Below, piece by piece: positions 24,616 through 32,313 of a stretch of DNA of 46,625 nt. A model generated the notes under the pieces. That model saw nothing but the letters and a program-made list of their open reading frames with translations, did not search any database and was not told the origin of the DNA. The first letter of the stretch is position 1; every line of letters starts with the position of its first letter. The stretch comes from Alphaproteobacteria bacterium (GTDB lineage Bacteria > Pseudomonadota > Alphaproteobacteria > GCA-2731375): assembly GCA_016869175.1 (NCBI GenBank), contig VGEV01000009.1, positions 1 to 46,625 of the forward strand, in the 5' to 3' direction. The position numbers were made by a program, and so were the translations under genes.

Positions 24616-26541
24616 ATGTGCGGCATTGCCGGCATCTTCGATCCACGCGGCGGTGCCGAGGCCGGCCTGCTGGCGAGCCAAGCCCGCGTCATGGCCGATG
24701 CCATCCGCCATCGCGGCCCCGATTCCGACGGCCTGTGGGTGGACGCGGCGGCGGGCGTGGCGCTGGCGCACCGGCGCCTTGCCATCATCGATCTCAGCGC
24801 CGAAGGCCACCAGCCGATGCTCTCGGCCGACGGCCGCTATGTGCTGGTCTATAACGGCGAGGTCTATAACTTCCCCGAACTGCGCCGCGAACTCGAAGCG
24901 CTGGGATGCGGGTTTCGCGGCCGTTCCGACAGCGAGGTGATGCTGGCGGCGATCCGCCAGTGGGGTTTGCGGCCGGCGCTTGCGCGCTTCGTCGGCATGT
25001 TCGCCTTCGCGCTGTGGGATCGGCAGGCGAGCACGCTCCATCTGGTGCGCGACCGGTTGGGCGTGAAGCCGCTCTATTGGAGCCATCGCGACGGCCGCCT
25101 GCTGTTCGGCTCGGAACTGAAGGCGCTGGAAGCGCACGCCGACTGTCCGCGCGAACTCGATCGCGACGCCTTGGCGCTCTACTTCCGACGCAATTGCATC
25201 CCGGCGCCGCTTTCCATCTATCGCGGCGTCAACAAGCTGCCGCCGGCCAGCATTCTGAGCATGGCGGCCGGTGCCAACGCGCCCGGCATCGAGCGTTACT
25301 GGTCGCTGGCCGAGGTGGCCGAGGCGGGGCAGACGCGGCCCTTCGCCGGCGACGAGAGGGAGGCGACCGACGAGTTGGAGCGCCTGGCGCTGGAAGCCGT
25401 GCGCTGCCGGCTGGTGGCGGACGTGCCGTTGGGGGTGTTTCTTTCGGGCGGCATCGATTCCTCGACCGTCACGGCATTGATGCAGCGGGCAAGCGCGCAA
25501 CCGGTCAGCAGCTTTTCGATCGGCTTCGCCGATGCCGGCTACGACGAAGCCAGCAATGCGGCGGCGGTCGCGCGCCATCTCGGCACTCGCCACCAGGAGC
25601 TTTACGTCCGCGAGGCGGAGGCGCTTGCCGTGGTGCCGCGCCTGGGCGAGCTGCTGGACGAGCCGTTCGGCGATTCCTCGTTCCTGCCGACCCATCTCGT
25701 CGCCCAGCTCGCGCGGCAGCAGGTGACGGTGGCGCTGTCGGGCGACGGCGGCGACGAGTTCTTCGCCGGCTACAATCGGCATCTGTGGGTGGCGCGGGTC
25801 GCGCAGCTGGGCCGTCTGCCACGCGTTCTCAGGCAAGCGGCGGCTCGCGGGCTGCGCGCGCTGCCGCCGGCCACCTGGGATCGCCTGGCAGGCGTGTTCC
25901 GCCAGCGTAACCCGGGCGACAAGCTGCACAAGCTGGCCGGCATCCTGGCGGCGGACGGCGAAGCGGCGATCTATCAGGGCCTGACCAGCCACTGGACGGC
26001 ACCAGCGTCGCTGTTGCCGGGTGCCAGCGAGCCGGCCGACCTGCCCGCTCGCCCGGCCGACTGGCCTCGCCTGCCGGACTTCACCCGGACGATAATGTAT
26101 CTCGATGCCATGACCTATCTGCCGGACGACATCCTGACCAAGGTCGACCGGGCCAGCATGGCCGTCGGCCTGGAAGCGCGCGAGCCGCTTCTCGACCATC
26201 GGCTGGTCGCCTTCGCCTGGAGCCTGCCGTCGGGCATGCATGTCGCGGGCGGCGTCGGCAAGCGGCTGCTGCGGGCGGTGCTGCACCGCCATGTTCCGCC
26301 GGCCCTGGTCGAGCGGCCGAAAATGGGGTTCGCGGTGCCGCTGGCCGAATGGCTGCGCGGGCCTTTGCGCGACTGGGCGGAGGATCTGTTGCAGCCGGCC
26401 CGGCTGGCTGACGGCGGGCTGATCGATCCGGCGCCGGTGCGCGAACTGTGGTCCCAGCACCTGGCGGGCCGGCGCAACGGTCAGCACCAGTTGTGGGACG
26501 TGCTGGCCTTGCAGGCCTGGCGAAGGGCGCGCGCCGCATGA
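24616..26541 (+). CDS. asnB: Asparagine synthase-type amidotransferase (second copy)
   Basis: 641-residue glutaminase plus ATP-pyrophosphatase. MCGIAGIFDP with Cys2, AIRHRGPDSDG, AHRRLAIIDLS and LVYNGEVYNFPEL mark the glutaminase. SGGIDSS (277-283), ALSGDGGDEFFAGYNRHLW and VDRASMAVGLEAREPLLDH mark the synthetase. It is about the same length as the first copy but clearly diverged, so this is not a recent duplication. It starts 2 bases after the glycosyltransferase-like gene and overlaps the GT4 gene by ATGA. As for the other copy, amidation of a uronic acid in the glycan is more likely than asparagine synthesis. Confidence 0.9.
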   Translation: MCGIAGIFDPRGGAEAGLLASQARVMADAIRHRGPDSDGLWVDAAAGVALAHRRLAIIDLSAEGHQPMLSADGRYVLVYNGEVYNFPELRRELEALGCGFRGRSDSEVMLAAIRQWGLRPALARFVGMFAFALWDRQASTLHLVRDRLGVKPLYWSHRDGRLLFGSELKALEAHADCPRELDRDALALYFRRNCIPAPLSIYRGVNKLPPASILSMAAGANAPGIERYWSLAEVAEAGQTRPFAGDEREATDELERLALEAVRCRLVADVPLGVFLSGGIDSSTVTALMQRASAQPVSSFSIGFADAGYDEASNAAAVARHLGTRHQELYVREAEALAVVPRLGELLDEPFGDSSFLPTHLVAQLARQQVTVALSGDGGDEFFAGYNRHLWVARVAQLGRLPRVLRQAAARGLRALPPATWDRLAGVFRQRNPGDKLHKLAGILAADGEAAIYQGLTSHWTAPASLLPGASEPADLPARPADWPRLPDFTRTIMYLDAMTYLPDDILTKVDRASMAVGLEAREPLLDHRLVAFAWSLPSGMHVAGGVGKRLLRAVLHRHVPPALVERPKMGFAVPLAEWLRGPLRDWAEDLLQPARLADGGLIDPAPVRELWSQHLAGRRNGQHQLWDVLALQAWRRARAA

Positions 26542-27686
26542 GGGCGATATCGCAACCCCGCCTGCTCTACCTGATGAACGAGGCGCTGTTCTTCACCACC
26601 CATCGCATGCCGGTCGCCCTGGCGGCCCGGGCGCAAGGCTTCGAGGTGCACGTCGCGGCGCCTTACGCGGCCGAGCATGTCGCCGTGATCGAGCGCAACG
26701 GCTTCGCCTATCACGCCATCTCGTTGCAGCGCGGCGGGCAAAGCCCCATCGCGGATCTGCGGCTCTTCCTCGCCTGCTGGCGGCTGATACGCCAGTTGCG
26801 GCCGCGCCTCGTGCATCATGTGGCGATGAAGCCGATCCTCTATGGCGGGCTTGCCAGCCGACTCTTGGGCGTGCCGGCGACCGTGCACGCGGTGACCGGG
26901 CTCGGCCATCTCTTCGTGCGCCAGGATTGGCGGGCGCGGAGCTTGCGCTGGATCGTGTTGCGGCTCTACCGACTGGCGCTGCGCCACGGCAACGCGCGCG
27001 TCATCTTCCAGAACCGCGACGACCTGGCGATGTTCGTCGCGCGCGGCTTGGTGGCGCCGGCGGCAACGCGCCTGATCCGCGGCACCGGCGTCGACATGGC
27101 GGTTTTCCATCCGGCACCGACGCTGCCGTGGCCGCCCCTGGTGCTGTTCCCGGCGCGGCTGATCGCCGACAAGGGCGTGTATGAATTCGTCGCCGCCGCG
27201 CGTCTGCTGAAACAGCACGGCATGCCGGGCCGCTTCGTGCTGGTCGGCCGACGCGACCCGGAGAATCCGACCGATGTCGCGGAAGCGACCCTGCACGGCT
27301 GGGTCGCGGACGGCATCGTCGAATGGTGGGGCTTCCGGCGAGACATGCCCGAGGTGCTGCGCCAGGCCAGCATCGTCTGCACGCCCAGCTACCGTGAGGG
27401 CCTGCCGCGCGGCTTGATCGAGGCGGCGGCGAGCGGCCTGCCGATCGTCACCACCGACGTGCCCGGCTGCCGCGAGATCGTGGAGCACGAGGCAACCGGC
27501 CTGTTGGTGCCGGCGCGCGATGCCCCGGCTACGGCAGCCGCGCTCGGCCGGCTTATCGCCGACCGGGCGCTCTGCCAACGGCTGGGCGCCGAGGGGCGCC
27601 GGCGCGCATTGCGCGACTATGCTCTCGAACCGTTCGTCGCCGCGACGCTAGCCCTCTATCGCGAGCTCTTGCCATGCCCCGGCTGA
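26538..27686 (+). CDS. Glycosyltransferase family 4 protein
   Basis: 382-residue GT-B transferase. The segment HAISLQRGGQSPIADLRLFL, the LRPRLVHHVAMKPILYGGLA loop and AVTGLGHLF are typical of the PglA/CapM-like GT4 enzymes that add a hexosamine to a lipid-linked glycan. The C-terminal half has FPARLIADKGVYEFVAAARL, FVLVGRRDPENP and the donor-binding PSYREGLPRGLIEAAASGLP with its E-x7-E pattern. The ATG at 26538 overlaps the asnB stop; the O-antigen ligase gene overlaps its 3' end by 13 bases. Specific sugar unknown. Confidence 0.88.
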   Translation: MRAISQPRLLYLMNEALFFTTHRMPVALAARAQGFEVHVAAPYAAEHVAVIERNGFAYHAISLQRGGQSPIADLRLFLACWRLIRQLRPRLVHHVAMKPILYGGLASRLLGVPATVHAVTGLGHLFVRQDWRARSLRWIVLRLYRLALRHGNARVIFQNRDDLAMFVARGLVAPAATRLIRGTGVDMAVFHPAPTLPWPPLVLFPARLIADKGVYEFVAAARLLKQHGMPGRFVLVGRRDPENPTDVAEATLHGWVADGIVEWWGFRRDMPEVLRQASIVCTPSYREGLPRGLIEAAASGLPIVTTDVPGCREIVEHEATGLLVPARDAPATAAALGRLIADRALCQRLGAEGRRRALRDYALEPFVAATLALYRELLPCPG

Positions 27687-28879
27687 CGCCGATCGCCCTT
27701 ATCGCCGGTCTCTTTGCGCCCTTGGGTGTGCTGGCGCCGAAGGGCATGTGGCTGTTGTTCTTGGTTCCGGCGCTCTGGCAGTCCGTGCTCGCTTGGCGTG
27801 GCGGCGAACTGGGCACGGCCTTCCGCGGGCCGCTGGCCTGGCTCGCGCTGGCGGCCTCGGCATGGGCGCTCGGCAGCGCCGGCTGGGCGCTCTCGCCCTG
27901 GCCGGCGCTGGCGGTGGCAGCCTCCCTCGCTCTGGGTTTCGCCGGCTTGCTGATCCTGTTGGCCGCCGCCCGCAGCCTGGACGAGACCGACAAGCGGATG
28001 GTGGAGCGCGCGCTGGTGCTGGGGTTCGCCGTGGCGGCGGGGCTGCTGGCGGTCGACCTGGCGGCGGGCGGCGCTGGTTTGCGGCTGGCGCATGGGTTGC
28101 TGCGCGAGGACGAGCCGTTCCGCCATACCTTGTTCAACCGGCGCATCACCGTGCTGTCGCTCGCCGCCTGGCCCGCCATGCTGGTGCTGTGGGGTCGCGG
28201 CAAACGGCTGATGGCGCTCGCCTGCCCGCTGCTGGTGCTGCTGCTGGCCTTCGCCGGCTACAGTCTGTCGGCCCGCCTGGCCGCGGTGGCGGCGCTGGCC
28301 GGCTTCGCCTTGGCGCTCGTTCTGCCCAGGGCAACGCGCGTGCTGCTGGCCGGCGGCGTCGCCGCCTTTGCGCTGCTCATGCCCCTGCTCGCGCAGGGGC
28401 CGCTCAAGCCCGAGCGCTACGAGACCAGCCTGGGCGGCCGTGCCTATTCGGCGTTGCACCGCCTGCATATCTGGCGGTTCAGCGCCGAGCGCATTGCCGA
28501 GCGGCCGCTCGCCGGCTGGGGCATGGATGCCTCGCGGCGCATGCCGGGCGGCGATCAGGCGCTGCCCAGGGGCGGCAACCTGATGAACCTGCATCCGCAT
28601 AACGGCAGCCTGCAGGTCTGGCTGGAACTGGGCGGCATCGGCGCCCTGCTGCTGGCCGGGCTGGTCGGGCTGGCGGCCTTCGCTGGCCGGATGATCGACG
28701 ACCGCGTCGGCCAGGCGGCGGCATTGGCCGCCTTTGTCAATGGCTTCGCCGTGCTCAACCTCAGCTACGGCATCTGGCAGCGCTGGTGGCTGGCCACGCT
28801 GCTGTTGGCCGCGGTGCTGCTGGCCACGTTCGCTACTCGCCGATCTGCAGAATCAGGCCGCGATCCCGTGCGGCTCTGA
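27674..28879 (+). CDS. O-antigen ligase/polymerase family membrane protein (Wzy/WaaL)
   Basis: 401 residues with roughly ten to twelve membrane spans. A large periplasmic loop holds MNLHPHNGSLQVWLELGGIG, the HxHN-like motif of the O-antigen ligase (Wzy_C) family, preceded by RLHIWRFSAERIAERPLAGW. Such proteins polymerise repeat units (Wzy) or attach chains to a carrier. As the only intact one in an operon with a flippase, it is best seen as the polymerase. It is the last gene of the long operon; its 3' end overlaps the convergent ABC permease gene by 47 bases. Confidence 0.85.
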   Translation: MPRLTPIALIAGLFAPLGVLAPKGMWLLFLVPALWQSVLAWRGGELGTAFRGPLAWLALAASAWALGSAGWALSPWPALAVAASLALGFAGLLILLAAARSLDETDKRMVERALVLGFAVAAGLLAVDLAAGGAGLRLAHGLLREDEPFRHTLFNRRITVLSLAAWPAMLVLWGRGKRLMALACPLLVLLLAFAGYSLSARLAAVAALAGFALALVLPRATRVLLAGGVAAFALLMPLLAQGPLKPERYETSLGGRAYSALHRLHIWRFSAERIAERPLAGWGMDASRRMPGGDQALPRGGNLMNLHPHNGSLQVWLELGGIGALLLAGLVGLAAFAGRMIDDRVGQAAALAAFVNGFAVLNLSYGIWQRWWLATLLLAAVLLATFATRRSAESGRDPVRL

Positions 28880-29657
28880 GGCAGTAGAGAAAAATGCCGG
28901 CGCCGGCGGCGAGATAGCCGAGGTTGAGCAGGCCGGCCCAGAGCATGACGTCGAGCCGCACCCAGCCGTCGATCAGGACCGCCCGCATGCCCTCGAACAC
29001 ATAGGCCGACGGCAGGCACCAGGAAACCAGCTGCAGCCAGGACGGCAGCGAGGCGACCGGATAGTAGACGCCGCTGATCGGCGCCACCGCCATGATCACG
29101 ACCCAGGCCAACGTTTCGGCGCCCAGCCCGAAGCGCAGCACCAGGCCGTTCAGCGCCAGGCCGATGGCCCAGCCGAAGACGATGAGGTTGAAGAAGAAGG
29201 CGATGAGCGGCAGCCCCAGGCTGTAGACCGAGAAGCCATAGAACACGATGGCCAGCAACGTCGCCGGCACCACGCCCAGGACGGTGCGCGCCAGGCTGAC
29301 GGCAAGGAAGCCGACGATCATCTCCCAGGGTCGGATCGGGCTGACGAACATGTGGCCGAGGTTGCGCGACCACATTTCCTCCAGGAACGGGATGCAGACG
29401 CCCAACTGCCCGCGAAACAGGATGTCCCACAACAGCACGCCCGACAGCAGCACGCCAAAGGCGTTGGCAATGTAAGAGGACTGCGTCGCCAGGAACTGCG
29501 TGATGAAGCCCCAGAGCACCATCTGCACGGTTGGCCAGTAGGCCAGCTCGGCCAACCGTGTCCAGGAACCGCGCAGCAGATAGAGATGACGCAACGACAT
29601 GGCGCCAACGCGGACGAGCGAGGCGCGCGGCACGCCGCCGATCGCGGCCCAGCTCAT
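28833..29657 (-). CDS. ABC-2 type transporter permease
   Basis: 274-residue inner-membrane protein with six predicted spans. The cytoplasmic start (SWTRLAELAYWPTVQMVLWG) and the LFRGQLGVCIPFLEEMWSRN, HMFVSPIRPWEMIVGFLAVS and GVYYPVASLPSWLQLVSWCL segments are typical of ABC-2 export permeases. It pairs with the ATPase encoded directly upstream, whose stop overlaps this ATG at 29657. Substrate unknown: drugs, lipids or a glycan are possible. The 3' end overlaps the O-antigen ligase gene on the other strand. Confidence 0.87.
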   Translation of the reverse strand: MSWAAIGGVPRASLVRVGAMSLRHLYLLRGSWTRLAELAYWPTVQMVLWGFITQFLATQSSYIANAFGVLLSGVLLWDILFRGQLGVCIPFLEEMWSRNLGHMFVSPIRPWEMIVGFLAVSLARTVLGVVPATLLAIVFYGFSVYSLGLPLIAFFFNLIVFGWAIGLALNGLVLRFGLGAETLAWVVIMAVAPISGVYYPVASLPSWLQLVSWCLPSAYVFEGMRAVLIDGWVRLDVMLWAGLLNLGYLAAGAGIFLYCLRAARDRGLILQIGE

Positions 29658-30403
29658 GCCGCCGCCTCGGCCCGGCCGCGTCCGCGGGCAATGTCGAGGA
29701 ACACCTCCTCCAGGTTCTTGCGGCCGTAACGCTGGATCAGTTCGGCCGGCGCGCCCGTATCGACCGCCCGGCCGCGTTTCAGCATGATCACTTCGCCGCA
29801 CAGCCGTTCGACCTCGCCCATGTTGTGCGAAGCGAGCAGGATGGTGGCGCCTGCCTGCCGCTGGTAGTCGCGCAAGTAGCCGCGCACCCAGTCGGCGGTG
29901 TCGGGATCGAGGGAGGCGGTCGGTTCGTCCAGCAGCAGCGCTTCCGGCTCGTTGATCAGCGCCTTGGCCAGCGCCACGCGGGTGCGCTGCCCGGCCGACA
30001 GTTTGCCGGTCGGCCGGTCGAGGAACTCGGCGATGTCGAGGTCGCGCGCCAAGCGTTGGATCCGCCCGGAAACCTGCCTGACGCCATAGAGCAGCGCATA
30101 GACGCGCAAGTTCTCCGCCACCGTCAGGCGGTGCGGCAGGTCCACATAGGGCGAGGAGAAGTTGATCTGCTGGAGCACCTGGTGGCGGTGGTGCAACATG
30201 TCCTGGCCGAGCAATCGGATCGTGCCCGTGCTCGGCAGGATCAGGCCCAACAGCATGCCGATGGTGGTGGTCTTGCCGGCGCCGTTGCCGCCCAATAGCG
30301 CGGTGATGCTGCCCTTGGGGACGGTGAAACTGACACCGTCGACCGCCACCACCTCGCCGAACCGCTTGCTCAAGTCGGCGACTTCGATAGCGTTGTCTTT
30401 CAT
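29654..30403 (-). CDS. ABC-2 type transporter ATP-binding protein
   Basis: 249-residue ABC ATPase. Walker A is GGNGAGKTTT, the signature is LSAGQRTRVALAKALI, Walker B is ALLLDEPTASLDPDTA, and the H-loop is ILLASHNMGEVERL. This is the DrrA/NodI-like subfamily that drives ABC-2 permeases. The ATG at 30403 starts at MKDNAIEVADLSKRFG. A much longer open frame upstream on this strand is a shadow of regB. Its start is only 9 bases from the divergent regB start, so the promoter regions of the two genes must overlap or lie inside the genes. Confidence 0.9.
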   Translation of the reverse strand: MKDNAIEVADLSKRFGEVVAVDGVSFTVPKGSITALLGGNGAGKTTTIGMLLGLILPSTGTIRLLGQDMLHHRHQVLQQINFSSPYVDLPHRLTVAENLRVYALLYGVRQVSGRIQRLARDLDIAEFLDRPTGKLSAGQRTRVALAKALINEPEALLLDEPTASLDPDTADWVRGYLRDYQRQAGATILLASHNMGEVERLCGEVIMLKRGRAVDTGAPAELIQRYGRKNLEEVFLDIARGRGRAEAAA

Positions 30404-30412
30404 GCGGGCACT

Positions 30413-31735
30413 ATGGCCAGGAACGCGATGAAGAGCCAGTCCGCCGCGCCTCAATCGACGACGGCAGCGGTTGCGGGCGGGGCGCGTGGCGGCCGGGTGC
30501 GGGTGCGGACGCTGGTGGTGATCCGCTGGATCGCGCTGGCCGGCCAGGTCACCACGCTGCTGGTGGTCAGCGAGGCGCTGGCTGCCCCAGTGCCGATGAC
30601 GGTGGCCATGGCGCTGATCGCCATCTCGGCGCTGCTCAATGCCTGGCTCGGCATCCGCCAGCGCCGGCAGGCCTGGCACAGCGAACGCGAGGCCCTGCTG
30701 TTTCTTGGCTATGACGTGGTGCAGGTCTCCGCCTTGCTGTTCCTGACCGGCGGGCTCGCCAACCCCTTCGCCATGCTGATCCTGGTCCCGGTGACGGTCT
30801 CCGCGACCATATTGCGGCTGGCCAGCACGCTCAGCCTGGCGGCCTTCTCGGTCGCGGCGGTCAGCCTGTTGGCGGAGGTGCACGCGCCGTTGCCCTGGGC
30901 GGGCGGCAGCCTCGTGCTGCCGCGGGTCTATATGCTGGGCGTCTGGATCGCGCTGGTGCTCGGCATGGGCTTTATCGTGTTTTTCGTCTATCGAGTGGCG
31001 CAGGAGGCCCGCCGCATGCAGGATGCCTTGAGCGCAACGCAACTGTCGTTGGCGCGGCAGCAAGAGCTGTCCTCGCTGGGTGCGTTGGCCGCCGCCGCCG
31101 CGCATGAGCTTGGCACGCCGCTTTCGACCATCCAGCTCGTTACCAAGGAACTGGCACGCGAATTTCCGCAGGACAGCGAGACCGGCGCCGACATTCGCCT
31201 GCTCGGCAGCCAGGCGCAGCGTTGCCGCGAAATCCTGGCCCGCCTTGCGCGCAACCCTGGCGATTCGGGCGACACCACCTTCGACCGCCTGCCTCTGGGC
31301 GTGCTGTTGCAAACGGTGGCCGAACCCTATCGGCGCGAGGGCGTCGCTGTGCGCATCAAGGTCGACAGCGAGCCCGGACAGGCCCCACCGCTGTTGACCC
31401 GCACGCCGGAACTGAAGCAGGGGCTCGGCAACCTGGTGGCGAATGCCATCGAGTTCGCCCGCGCGGAAGTGGCGATCGATGGGCGCTGGTCGAATGCCGG
31501 TCTGAGCCTCGAGATCCTGGACGACGGTCCGGGCTTTTCCTCGGAGATCCTCGACCGCTTGGGCGAGCCCTATGTTACGTCCCGTCCCGGGCGGGGCGGC
31601 ATGGGGCTGGGGGTGTTCATCGCCAAGACGCTGTTGGAGCGAACCGGCGCCACGGTCGGCTTCGCCAATCGGCGCCGCGGACGGGGGGCGCGGGTGAGCA
31701 TCGTCTGGCCGCCCGCAGCGCTTGCGGCGGCCTGA
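30413..31735 (+). CDS. regB: Redox-sensing histidine kinase, RegB/PrrB/ActS family
   Basis: 440-residue membrane kinase with six spans in the first half. GGLANPF (113-119) is the ubiquinone-responsive GGxxNPF loop, and the DHp histidine is in HELGTPLSTI (H231). The redox-active cysteine context QRCREIL (C271) corresponds to Cys265 of RegB, and the ATPase domain shows LVANAIEFA, LDDGPGF and GRGGMGLGVFIAKTLL. It senses the respiratory quinone pool and phosphorylates RegA. The start may be ATG 30413 or 30428. The 3' end is 19 bases from the cognate regulator. Confidence 0.92.
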   Translation: MARNAMKSQSAAPQSTTAAVAGGARGGRVRVRTLVVIRWIALAGQVTTLLVVSEALAAPVPMTVAMALIAISALLNAWLGIRQRRQAWHSEREALLFLGYDVVQVSALLFLTGGLANPFAMLILVPVTVSATILRLASTLSLAAFSVAAVSLLAEVHAPLPWAGGSLVLPRVYMLGVWIALVLGMGFIVFFVYRVAQEARRMQDALSATQLSLARQQELSSLGALAAAAAHELGTPLSTIQLVTKELAREFPQDSETGADIRLLGSQAQRCREILARLARNPGDSGDTTFDRLPLGVLLQTVAEPYRREGVAVRIKVDSEPGQAPPLLTRTPELKQGLGNLVANAIEFARAEVAIDGRWSNAGLSLEILDDGPGFSSEILDRLGEPYVTSRPGRGGMGLGVFIAKTLLERTGATVGFANRRRGRGARVSIVWPPAALAAA

Positions 31736-31754
31736 GGCCGAAGGGGGGAAGTGG

Positions 31755-32303
31755 ATGATCGACACGCCGTCCGGCGACGGCAAGCAGCTTCTGCTGGTCG
31801 ACGACGACGACCTCTGGCTGAAGCGGCTGGCCCGCGCCATGGAGCGGCGCGGCTACGAAGTGTTGACCGCCGGCAGCGTGGCCGAGGGGCTGGAGGTGCT
31901 GCGCCTGCGCGCGCCCGGCTTCGCCGTGGTCGATCTGCGCCTGGGCGACGGCAACGGCCTGGACGTGGTGGAGGCGCTGCGCGCCCGCCGACCGGATGCG
32001 CGGATCGTGGTGTTGACCGGCTATGGCGCGATCGCGACGGCGGTGGCGGCGATCAAGCTTGGCGCGGTCGACTACCTCGCCAAGCCGGCCGATGCCGACG
32101 AACTCGACCTCGTGCTCAGCGGAGCCGACCCGGAACGTCCGACGGCGCCGGAACGGCCGATGTCCGCGGACCGGGTGCGCTGGGAGCACATCCAGCGGAT
32201 CTACGAGCAATGCAACCGGAACGTCTCGGAAACCGCGCGCCAGCTCAACATGCACCGCCGCACCCTGCAGCGCATCCTGGCCAAACGTTCGCCCAAGGAA
32301 TGA
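31755..32303 (+). CDS. regA: Response regulator, RegA/PrrA/ActR family
   Basis: 182-residue two-domain regulator, close to the usual 184. The receiver has acidic residues in LLLVDDDDLWLKRLARAMER, the phosphoacceptor Asp60 in VVDLRLGDGNGLDVV, the switch threonine in VVLTGYGAIATAVAAIKLGA and the lysine in DYLAKPADADEL. The Fis-type helix-turn-helix (WEHIQRIYEQCNRNVSETAR, LNMHRRTLQRILAKRSPKE) ends the protein, as in RegA. AGGGGGGAAG provides a strong ribosome site at the ATG at 31755. RegA typically regulates photosynthesis, nitrogen fixation and respiration genes. It is convergent with the EAL-like gene. Confidence 0.92.
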   Translation: MIDTPSGDGKQLLLVDDDDLWLKRLARAMERRGYEVLTAGSVAEGLEVLRLRAPGFAVVDLRLGDGNGLDVVEALRARRPDARIVVLTGYGAIATAVAAIKLGAVDYLAKPADADELDLVLSGADPERPTAPERPMSADRVRWEHIQRIYEQCNRNVSETARQLNMHRRTLQRILAKRSPKE

Positions 32304-32313
32304 GCCGGGGTCG

